In this document: one piece after another, positions 5,192-10,475 of the stretch
Position numbering within the stretch: position 1 is the stretch's first letter
How the letters are laid out: the number at the start of each line of letters is the position of its first letter
DNA from: an uncultured Shinella sp.
GTDB lineage: Bacteria; Pseudomonadota; Alphaproteobacteria; Rhizobiales; Rhizobiaceae
Length of the DNA stretch: 10,725 nucleotides
Direction of reading: 5' to 3'
NCBI GenBank assembly: GCA_946886325.1
Contig: CAMPIK010000037.1
Coordinates: 1-10,725 of the forward strand
Program-made: the position numbers and the translations under genes
The notes under the pieces: model-generated
Seen by the model: the letters and a program-made list of their open reading frames with translations, nothing else
Told to the model about the DNA's origin: nothing
Databases searched by the model: none

Positions 5192-7165
5192 TCAGAACTC
5201 TTCCCAGTTGTCAGCGGCTGCTGCGGTGTTGCCTTTGGCCGCCGCGTTGGTCGTGAATGCCCCGGCAACCTTGTTCAGGAGCGATTTTGCCGGGGACGGG
5301 CTCGGACGGGAGGCGGCGGTCGCCGCCTTCGGGGTAACGGACGCGGGTCTTGCGCCCGCGCCGATCTGGAACTGGCCGACGAGGCGCGTGAGGTTCTCCG
5401 CGTCCTGGGCCAGCGTATGGCTTGCGGCATTGGTCTCCTCGACCATGGCCGCGTTCTGCTGCGTCACCTGGTCCATCTGGGAGACGGCGACGTTGATTTC
5501 CTGGAGGCCGGTCGCCTGTTCGCGGGCGGCCGTCACGATCGACTTCATATGGTCGTTGATGCGCACGACGTCGCCGCCGATCCGGTTGAGCGAATCGCCG
5601 GTTGCCTGGACGAGGCGCACGCCGGTCTGCACTTCCTCGCCGGACTTGGTGATGAGCGCCTTGATGTCCTTGGCCGCACCTGCCGCACGCTGGGCGAGTT
5701 CGCGCACTTCCTGCGCGACGACCGCAAAGCCCTTGCCGGCCTCGCCTGCCCGCGCCGCCTCGACGCCGGCATTGAGCGCCAGAAGGTTGGTCTGGAAGGC
5801 GATCTCGTCGATCACGTTGATGATCTTGCCGATTTCGGTCGAGGCGTTCTCGATGCGCTGCATGGCCGACATGGCGTCGCCGACGATGCGGCCGGATTCC
5901 TCCGCGCTCGCCTTCGTTCCCTCGACCATCTTGCCGGCTTCTTCCGCGCGGTCGGTGGCCGAGCGGACCGTCGACATGATTTCCTCGAGCGCCGCAGACG
6001 TCTCTTCGAGCGAGGCCGCCTGCTGTTCCGTCCGCCGGGCCAGATCGTCGGCCGCCGCGCGCATCTGGCGGCTGTTCGACTGGATCGAACCGGTATTGTC
6101 CTTCACGTCGCCCATGACATGGCGCAGACGATCGACCGCGCTGTTGAAATCGAGGCGCAGCTGCTCAAGGTCCGAGCGGAAGGGTTCGAGAATGCTGACG
6201 GACAGGTCGCCGTTGGAAAGCTGGGTCAGGCCCTTGCCGAGCGCATCGACGGCCGCGCGCACCTGGCGCTGGTCCTCGGCACTGGCGCTTTCGCGGCCGC
6301 GCCGCTCGTCGTCGAGCCGCAGGCGCGTTTCCTCGCTTGCCTCTTCCAGGTCGCGCTTTTCGACGGCGGCCATGCGGAAGGCTTCTGCCGAGCGGGCCAT
6401 TTCGCCGATCTCGTCGCCGCGCGAGGTCGCCTCGACCGGCGTCTGCAGATCGCCCGACAGGATGCGCTTCATGCTGTCGCGCACCGCGAAGATGCCGCGC
6501 CGCAGAATGTTGCCGTGATAGATGAGAAGGGCGAGCATGGTGATCATGCCGGCAAGGCCGATGCCGATCTGGTAGAGAACCGCGTTGTGCGAAACCTCGG
6601 TCGCCATCGTGACCTGCTCTTCCAGCAGGGCCGATCCCGAATCCGCCAGTTCCTTGAGCGCGCCGCTGAGGCGCTCGCCGCCGCTGTCGATCGCATCGTC
6701 GATCGCGGCGAAATCCTCGATCGGCGCCCCTTCCTCGATCATCCGCTTCAGATCGACCGATATCGCCTTGGCGACTTCCGCGAGATCCGCGTCATAGGTC
6801 GCAACGACATTTGCCTGACCGAGTTCGGCGGCCAGCGCCTTGACGGTGGCAGCCCCCTCTTCGAGGCTCTTCAGCGAGACGGAGATCGTCTCCAGCCGCT
6901 CCGGCTGGATCGCCTTTTCGTCGCGGTCGATGATGCTGTCCATCGCGACGAGCACCAGGTCGAGATTGGCGATGCGCATCGTCTCGATGACATCGACCTT
7001 GCGCTGAACGTCGACCGCCTCGAGGAGCGCCGTTTCGACCCAGGCGCTCTCGTACCAGCCGACGGACAGCATGGTGCCGAAGCCGAAGAAGGAGGCGAGC
7101 GCCAGCGAACCGAGGCGCTGGTTGACGGAAAGGCTGCGAACTGTCTTTGCATGCGGATCGGACAT
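5192..7165 (-). CDS. mcp: Methyl-accepting chemotaxis protein with NWEEF tail
   Basis: A 657-residue transmembrane chemoreceptor. Order: short cytoplasmic start, TM1 (about 18-37), a helical periplasmic sensor (38-196) without a recognisable Cache or PAS motif, TM2 (197-217), a HAMP region (218-270, continuing RRGIFAVRDSMKRILSGDL), a helical linker and probable second HAMP (about 300-355, QLSNGDLSVSI), then the MCP signalling domain (356-600). The hairpin tip that binds CheA/CheW is IDEIAFQTNLLALNAGVEAA within 452-471. Candidate methylation regions are EQQAASLEETSAALEE (380-395) and QQNAAMVEETNAA (569-581). A flexible Ala/Pro/Ser linker (601-652) ends in NWEEF, the tether for CheR/CheB. The ATG has AGGAAAC upstream. 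The four-helix-like sensor gives no ligand. cheW follows 3 bases downstream. Confidence 0.96.
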   Translation of the reverse strand: MSDPHAKTVRSLSVNQRLGSLALASFFGFGTMLSVGWYESAWVETALLEAVDVQRKVDVIETMRIANLDLVLVAMDSIIDRDEKAIQPERLETISVSLKSLEEGAATVKALAAELGQANVVATYDADLAEVAKAISVDLKRMIEEGAPIEDFAAIDDAIDSGGERLSGALKELADSGSALLEEQVTMATEVSHNAVLYQIGIGLAGMITMLALLIYHGNILRRGIFAVRDSMKRILSGDLQTPVEATSRGDEIGEMARSAEAFRMAAVEKRDLEEASEETRLRLDDERRGRESASAEDQRQVRAAVDALGKGLTQLSNGDLSVSILEPFRSDLEQLRLDFNSAVDRLRHVMGDVKDNTGSIQSNSRQMRAAADDLARRTEQQAASLEETSAALEEIMSTVRSATDRAEEAGKMVEGTKASAEESGRIVGDAMSAMQRIENASTEIGKIINVIDEIAFQTNLLALNAGVEAARAGEAGKGFAVVAQEVRELAQRAAGAAKDIKALITKSGEEVQTGVRLVQATGDSLNRIGGDVVRINDHMKSIVTAAREQATGLQEINVAVSQMDQVTQQNAAMVEETNAASHTLAQDAENLTRLVGQFQIGAGARPASVTPKAATAASRPSPSPAKSLLNKVAGAFTTNAAAKGNTAAAADNWEEF

Positions 7166-7467
7166 GAATGTTTCCTGCCGGTCTGTGCCCCATCCCGAGG
7201 ATGGCGACAGCTTTGATGTCTCGGAAAATGCGCTGGGGATCGCTGAAACGATCGGCGGACATCATGCCCGACTCGGCGGAATACCGCCTTTTTGACGCCG
7301 GTCGAGCCTCGCAAAGAGAGATTAAACAAAAGCTAAAACGTTAAGGTCGGAACTTGCATTTTAGCAAAACTTTATGAACTTTCGCCGGCCGGAACAGCCT
7401 GACGTTACGGCAGTCTTGGTGTTTCAGAGAGGTTCCCTGTCGCCACCGTCCGCGCTATACTCTGTCC
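7166..7467. promoter_or_regulatory. Divergent mcp / small-membrane-protein control region
   Basis: These 302 bases contain no convincing gene. They must hold the mcp promoter (minus) and that of the 52-residue protein (plus). The segment 7321-7377 is markedly AT-rich for this genome. It carries a 7-bp inverted repeat, GCTAAAA (7332-7338) and TTTTAGC (7359-7365), with a 20-nt centre that includes TTAAGG and a GGAAC. Plus-strand GGAAC (7349-7353)-N16-CTTT (7370-7373) weakly resembles an EcfG promoter but would leave a leader of nearly 90 bases. I could not assign a confident -35/-10 pair to mcp. Confidence 0.4.
7456..7461 (+). promoter_or_regulatory. Candidate -10 box placing the transcript start at the start codon
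   Basis: TATACT matches the -10 consensus in 5 of 6 positions. With the usual six bases after it, transcription would begin at 7468, exactly the A of the following ATG. The -35 region (TTCCCT, 7433-7438) is weak. No Shine-Dalgarno sequence is present before the ATG, which fits a leaderless mRNA. Confidence 0.4.
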
Positions 7468-7626
7468 ATGACGAACGACGCCAATCTGCCGAAACGCATC
7501 GTCCTTTGGAGCCTGGGCCTCGCAGCCTTTGCCGGGCTGACGGGCGTTGCCTTTTCCGCCTGGCTCGGCCAGGGCTCGGCGATCTTGCTCACCATGGCCG
7601 AAAGCGGCCTGGCCTGGTGTTTCTGA
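7468..7626 (+). CDS. Small membrane protein of unknown function (52 aa)
   Basis: A 52-residue open frame starting MTNDANLPKR and ending LAWCF, with strong third-position G/C like its neighbours. Residues 11-33 (IVLWSLGLAAFAGLTGVAFSAW) form one clear membrane segment preceded by a basic pair, so the N-terminus is probably cytoplasmic. A weaker hydrophobic stretch (SAILLTMAESGLAWCF) closes the protein. There is no Shine-Dalgarno; a -10 box sits where transcription would start at the ATG itself. It lies 126 bases before the Sco1/SenC gene on the same strand, and from memory similar short proteins occur beside rhizobial Sco genes. Function unknown. The main doubt is whether such a short frame is real; its clean membrane topology and start signal support it. 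Confidence 0.6.
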   Translation: MTNDANLPKRIVLWSLGLAAFAGLTGVAFSAWLGQGSAILLTMAESGLAWCF

Positions 7627-7690
7627 GGCACACGCTCCTCGCACAGCCGATCACGTTCACGAGAGGCTCTGTCTTGCGGCAATTGGCGCC

Positions 7691-7719
7691 TTTGCATCGC
7701 AGGCTACCCGCCGCTATCT
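7691..7719 (+). promoter_or_regulatory. Candidate promoter of the Sco1/SenC gene
   Basis: TTTGCA (7691-7696) and CTATCT (7714-7719) are separated by 17 bases. The -10 matches the rhizobial CTATAT form at five positions. Transcription would start near 7726, giving a leader of about 27 bases before the ATG at 7753. Confidence 0.4.
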
Positions 7720-7752
7720 AGGGCTCCGCTTCGTCCTTACTGGAAGTCCGCC

Positions 7753-8352
7753 ATGAAAACCGTCCGCATCGTTCTCTGGGCCGCCGTCGCGCTCGTCACC
7801 GCAGCGCTTGCCTGGCTGACCTTCGAACTGACAAGCTCGAAGCAGCAACTGGCGGAAGGTCCGTTCGGCGTGCCCTTCTCGCTCGTCGCGCAGGATGGCG
7901 AAGCGATCACCGAAAAGGCCTTCACCGGCAAGCCGACGGCCCTCTTCTTCGGCTTCACCCATTGCCCGGAAGTCTGCCCGACCACGCTCTACGAGCTGAA
8001 CGGCTGGATGCAGAAGACCGATCCTGACGGCACCAGGCTGCAGGCCTATTTCGTCACCGTCGATCCCGAGCGCGATTCGCCCGAGATGCTCCAGCAGTAC
8101 ATCTCGAACGTCTCCGACCGCATCAAGGGCATTTCCGGTCCGCCGGAAAAGGTCCTGGAGATGGTCAAGGGCTTTCGCGTCTACTACCGCAAGGTGCCGC
8201 TCGACGAGAAGAAGCCGGATGGCGACTATACGATGGATCACACGGCCTCCGTCTTCCTGCTCGACGAGACCGGCCGCTTTCGCGGAACGATCGCCTATGG
8301 CGAAAATCCTGACACGGCGGTCGAGAAGCTTCAGAACCTGATCAAGAGCTGA
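7753..8352 (+). CDS. Sco1/SenC/PrrC family copper chaperone
   Basis: A 199-residue membrane-anchored thioredoxin-fold protein that helps load copper into the CuA centre of cytochrome c oxidase or acts as a thiol reductase near it. Residues 6-26 form one N-terminal membrane anchor; the rest is periplasmic. The copper-binding set is complete: Cys71 and Cys75 in FTHCPEVCPTTL (68-79) and His163 in YTMDHTASVFLL. VTVDPERDSPEMLQQYI (101-117) is the conserved Sco strand-helix block. TGG-AAG upstream of the ATG at 7753 gives a modest ribosome site. No cytochrome oxidase genes are in view, so the target oxidase cannot be named. It follows the 52-residue membrane protein and precedes prmA on the same strand; its own promoter is likely. 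Confidence 0.94.
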   Translation: MKTVRIVLWAAVALVTAALAWLTFELTSSKQQLAEGPFGVPFSLVAQDGEAITEKAFTGKPTALFFGFTHCPEVCPTTLYELNGWMQKTDPDGTRLQAYFVTVDPERDSPEMLQQYISNVSDRIKGISGPPEKVLEMVKGFRVYYRKVPLDEKKPDGDYTMDHTASVFLLDETGRFRGTIAYGENPDTAVEKLQNLIKS

Positions 8353-8431
8353 GACGCGCCAGTCGCGGCGGGCCTATGCCACCGGCGACGGACATGATAG
8401 GCGGACCGAAACGAACTGGGACCGCCGAACC

Positions 8432-9310
8432 GTGAGCGACATCCGCCTCTTCATCACCACGACCGAAAAGACTGCCGGGGCAATCCTCGACCTGATGAGC
8501 GACGCCTTCGAGGAAGACGGCTATGCGATCGCCACCATGGAGGTCGACGAGAAGCGCGACATCTGGGAAGCCTCGCTCTACATCGATTTCGACGAGGAAG
8601 CGGAGATGACGGAGCGCTTCGCGGCGCTCGTCGGCGATGCCTATCCCGAACTGTCGATCAACCGCGAGGTCATCCCCGATGTCGACTGGATCGCCCGGTC
8701 GCTCGAAGGCCTGCAACCCGTCCATGCCGGGCGCTTCGTCGTGCACGGGTCACATGACCGCGGCAAGGCACGGGCGGGCGAGATCGCGATCGAGATCGAT
8801 GCCGGACAGGCTTTTGGCACCGGCCATCACGGAACGACCGCCGGCTGCCTCGAAATCATCGAGAAGGTGATGCGGGCGCGTCAACCGCGCAAGGTTCTGG
8901 ATCTCGGCACCGGCAGCGGCGTTCTGGCGATCGCGGCGCGCAAGCTCGCGCCCGCCCGGGTTCTCGCCACCGACATCGATCCCGTGGCGACGCGGGTCGC
9001 ACGAGAGAATGTCCGCCTCAACGGCATCGCATCGGGCATCACGCTCGAGACCGCGACCGGCTTCCACTCGACGGCCTTCCGGCGGCACGGTCCGTTCGAT
9101 CTCATCATCGCCAATATCCTGGCGCGCCCGCTGATGCGCATGGCGCCGCAGGTTGCGCAGCATCTGGCGCCCGGCGGACAGGTCGTTCTCTCCGGCATCC
9201 TCGCCAACCAGCGATGGAAGGTCATTGCCGCCTATAACGGCGCGGGGCTTCGCCATGTCCGCACGATCTGGCGCAACGGCTGGGTGACGATCCATCTGGA
9301 CCGGCCGTAG
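8432..9310 (+). CDS. prmA: Ribosomal protein L11 methyltransferase
   Basis: A 292-residue S-adenosylmethionine-dependent methyltransferase that trimethylates ribosomal protein L11. The N-terminal L11-recognition domain (about 1-90) is followed by the catalytic Rossmann domain. The latter shows AFGTGHHGTT (127-136), the SAM motif LDLGTGSGVLAIAA (156-169), the acidic ATDIDPVA (179-186) and NILARPL (228-234), the last being the PrmA form of the NPPY-like motif. The start is GTG at 8432, which gives the usual N-terminus (SDIRLFITTTE); the ribosome site before it is weak (GGGA about 12 bases upstream). It begins 79 bases after the Sco gene. Downstream it converges on the DUF1127/sRNA unit and shares the hairpin at 9341-9365. 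Confidence 0.95.
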   Translation: MSDIRLFITTTEKTAGAILDLMSDAFEEDGYAIATMEVDEKRDIWEASLYIDFDEEAEMTERFAALVGDAYPELSINREVIPDVDWIARSLEGLQPVHAGRFVVHGSHDRGKARAGEIAIEIDAGQAFGTGHHGTTAGCLEIIEKVMRARQPRKVLDLGTGSGVLAIAARKLAPARVLATDIDPVATRVARENVRLNGIASGITLETATGFHSTAFRRHGPFDLIIANILARPLMRMAPQVAQHLAPGGQVVLSGILANQRWKVIAAYNGAGLRHVRTIWRNGWVTIHLDRP

Positions 9311-9340
9311 CCGGCATAAACCCTGTCGCTGAAAAGATTA

Positions 9341-9365
9341 AAGGCGGTGCCAGAGGCACCGCCTT
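9341..9365 (-). terminator. Rho-independent terminator of the DUF1127/sRNA unit
   Basis: AAGGCGGTGCC (9341-9351) and GGCACCGCCTT (9355-9365) form a perfect 11-bp stem with loop AGA. Read on the minus strand it is followed by TAATCTTTTC (9340-9331), a good T-rich tail. On the plus strand no T-tract follows, so it mainly serves the minus-strand unit, although it also lies 31 bases after the prmA stop. Confidence 0.85.
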
Positions 9366-9385
9366 GAGACCGGCGAACCGGCCTT

Positions 9386-9422
9386 GCCCGCGAGCTTGAG
9401 GAGGAGGAGTGCTCAAGCGGGC
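9386..9422 (-). ncRNA. Cuckoo-type anti-Shine-Dalgarno stem-loop 2
   Basis: Transcribed on the minus strand, this hairpin has an outer stem GCCC (minus 9422-9419) pairing with GGGC (9389-9386) and an inner perfect stem GCTTGAG/CTCAAGC (9418-9412 with 9400-9394), with a 4-nt one-sided bulge. The 11-nt loop reads CACTCCTCCTC, a single-stranded CCUCCU anti-Shine-Dalgarno run. It lies 4 bases after stem-loop 1. After it come a 4-bp CCGG-TTCG-CCGG hairpin (9381-9370) and the terminator. The loop and the position after a DUF1127 gene match the cuckoo RNA family of Alphaproteobacteria. Confidence 0.75.
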
Positions 9423-9426
9423 CTAT

Positions 9427-9489
9427 GTGTTCCGAACGCTTCCCCGGAGGAGGGAGGAGGAGGACCGGGCAAGCGCCTGATCGGAACAC
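9427..9489 (-). ncRNA. Cuckoo-type anti-Shine-Dalgarno stem-loop 1
   Basis: Transcribed on the minus strand starting 16 bases after the stop of the DUF1127-like gene. The stem is long: GTGTTCCGA (9489-9481) with TCGGAACAC (9435-9427), nine pairs; an asymmetric internal loop; CGCTT (9475-9471) with AAGCG (9441-9437); one C-C mismatch; CCCGG (9469-9465) with CCGGG (9447-9443). The 17-nt loop is TCCTCCTCCTCCCTCCT, pure pyrimidine and several times complementary to Shine-Dalgarno sequences. This is the signature of cuckoo RNAs such as CcsR1-4 of Rhodobacter, processed from the 3' UTR of a DUF1127 mRNA and tied to oxidative and other stress. Processing and stress control here are inferred. Confidence 0.82.
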
Positions 9490-9505
9490 CTAGCTTTGTT
9501 TCGCC

Positions 9506-9655
9506 TTAGCGGCGGTCATTCAGTCGCGTACGGCCCAGCTTCTGCAGGGTCTCGTCGCCGAAGCCTTCGAGGACGGCTGCGATCTGGCGGTCGGCCTGAC
9601 GCTGGCGCGCTTCGACAAAACGCTGGGCGGCTAGTCGGAAGAAATTGGATGCCAT
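9506..9655 (-). CDS. Small DUF1127-like (CcaF1-like) protein, 49 aa
   Basis: A 49-residue basic protein starting MASNFFRLAAQRF and ending LGRTRLNDRR. The second half follows the DUF1127 (YjiS-like) pattern: an Arg-rich helix (EARQRQADRQIAAVLEG), a turn, then DETLQKLGRTR, which corresponds to the family's 'D-x-x-L-x-x-(I/L)-G-x-(S/T)-R' ending. In Rhodobacter sphaeroides the DUF1127 protein CcaF1 binds RNA and acts in maturation and turnover of the CcsR sRNAs made from its own transcript. AAAGGAAA lies at a good distance before the ATG. Upstream, minus-strand CTATATATC (9712-9704) gives an AT-rich -10. Two anti-Shine-Dalgarno hairpins and a terminator follow on the same strand, which strongly supports the call. 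The protein is at the short end for the family. Confidence 0.8.
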   Translation of the reverse strand: MASNFFRLAAQRFVEARQRQADRQIAAVLEGFGDETLQKLGRTRLNDRR

Positions 9656-9703
9656 TTTCGTTTCCTTTCACTTCGATTGCGTTTCATGCTCGCTTCGATG
9701 CTT

Positions 9704-9712
9704 GATATATAG
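9704..9712 (-). promoter_or_regulatory. Candidate -10 of the DUF1127/sRNA unit
   Basis: Read on the minus strand, CTATATATC sits about 50 bases before the DUF1127-like ATG. CGTTTGG lies just upstream, and GGCAAAC occurs 17 bases before that CGTT, a degraded likeness of the EcfG layout. The canonical housekeeping -35 is not visible, which would fit an alternative sigma factor; which one cannot be decided. Confidence 0.35.
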
Positions 9713-9755
9713 ACCAAACGAAAATCTGAGGCAGAGGGTTTGCCACATGGGAGCC

Positions 9756-9796
9756 ATGCGCAAGGCGCATAAGTCCAATCCGATACCACTTCGGAT
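9756..9796. repeat. Two adjacent small palindromes in a divergent promoter region
   Basis: ATGCGC-AAG-GCGCAT (9756-9770) is followed by ATCCGA-N7-TCGGAT (9778-9796). The second ends 9 bases before the ATG of the 9806 gene, overlapping where its ribosome site should be. They could be operators for the divergent pair, leader hairpins that hide the start, or a remnant of a rhizobial palindromic repeat. Confidence 0.4.
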
Positions 9797-9805
9797 GCCC
9801 AAATC

Positions 9806-10333
9806 ATGAGCGCCGTGCTGCTCCCCCTCGCCGCATTGGCGATCATTCTGGCGCTCTTTGTGGCACTTGGAAAATCCCGCAGAAAACCGCCAATCGCCGG
9901 CCCGGTGCCCTGGTCCGGAACGACGCTCGGCGAAGACGAGATGCAGCGCCGCCGGGAGGAACTGCGAGACGCGCTCGCGCTGACCCCGCTTGGTGAGGAG
10001 CTTCCGCGGAAGGTCTGGCGACGCCTGATGTCCGTCGAGACCGGCACGGGCCTCGTGCACGAATTTCACCGCGATTTCTGCGGCCACGGACTGATCCGCA
10101 CGGAAAACGGCGTAAAGCTCTGCGACATCCAGGACGGCGGCCATAACACCGGCGACGCGATCGCGGACTGGCCGGACGAGCAAAGCTTTATCGCCTTCTT
10201 CGCGCGCCAGACGGATTTTTCGATGAGCGGCTGGGACGAGAACGAACCCGTCTTCCATTCGACCGACAGCTGGTATTGCAACAACCAGCGCCTGACGCGG
10301 AAAATCCTGGCCCGCTACGCGCGGGGGCAATGA
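9806..10333 (+). CDS. Single-pass membrane protein of unknown function
   Basis: A 175-residue protein I do not recognise. Residues 2-21 (SAVLLPLAALAIILALFVAL) form a membrane anchor followed by GKSRRKPP, so by the positive-inside rule most of the chain should be cytoplasmic with an outside N-terminus. Residues 38-75 are acidic then basic and probably helical (EDEMQRRREELRDAL). The C-terminal part has several aromatic and His/Cys residues: VHEFHRDFCGHGLI (84-97), KLCDIQDGGHNTG (104-116), a DWPDEQSFIAFFARQTDFSMSGWD block (121-144) and DSWYCNNQRLTRKILARY (154-171). Cys92, Cys106 and Cys158 with nearby histidines could bind metal, but no known motif fits. The start has only a weak GGAT upstream. 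It diverges from the DUF1127 unit and precedes the aminopeptidase P gene by 142 bases. Confidence 0.75.
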   Translation: MSAVLLPLAALAIILALFVALGKSRRKPPIAGPVPWSGTTLGEDEMQRRREELRDALALTPLGEELPRKVWRRLMSVETGTGLVHEFHRDFCGHGLIRTENGVKLCDIQDGGHNTGDAIADWPDEQSFIAFFARQTDFSMSGWDENEPVFHSTDSWYCNNQRLTRKILARYARGQ

Positions 10334-10359
10334 CCGACGATGGCATGGCCATGACATGG

Positions 10360-10392
10360 TCGATCAGGGGCCGATCAACGGCCGATGACGGG
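10360..10392 (+). repeat. Threefold 11-bp direct repeat upstream of the aminopeptidase P gene
   Basis: Three consecutive 11-base units share the core (T/C)CGAT(C/G)A: TCGATCAGGGG (10360-10370), CCGATCAACGG (10371-10381) and CCGATGACGGG (10382-10392). One unit is about one helical turn. Inside it, GGCCG-ATCAA-CGGCC (10369-10383) can also form a 5-bp hairpin. The run begins 27 bases after the stop of the 9806 gene and ends 84 bases before the next start. Confidence 0.4.
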
Positions 10393-10475
10393 CGTTCCAT
10401 CCCGCGCCGACGTGGGCTAGATTGAGCGCGCCCGATTCACCGCCGTCTCCCCGGCCCCGCTTCCCGGATAATTTC

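Noticed and set aside
5054..7216. A 720-codon plus-strand open frame opposite mcp-cheW
   Set aside because: It is a mirror frame of strongly GC-biased genes. The minus strand encodes a complete MCP and CheW with every family motif; the plus-strand product is His/Arg/Asp-rich without a recognisable domain.
7322..7344. Two TTAA words upstream of mcp as a CtrA site
   Set aside because: The spacing is 15 bases, not the 7 of the CtrA consensus TTAA-N7-TTAA.
7349..7373. GGAAC-N16-CTTT on the plus strand as an EcfG promoter for the 52-residue protein
   Set aside because: The -10 half is poor and the leader would be almost 90 bases. The TATACT at 7456 is a simpler start.
9386..9489. GGAGGAGG runs on the plus strand as ribosome sites or a simple purine repeat
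   Set aside because: No start codon with a usable frame follows, and the runs fall exactly in the loops of two perfect-stem hairpins that are better explained on the minus strand.
9496..9705. A 69-codon plus-strand frame across the DUF1127 gene
   Set aside because: It has no ribosome site or recognisable domain, and the minus strand encodes the DUF1127-like protein with a good ribosome site.
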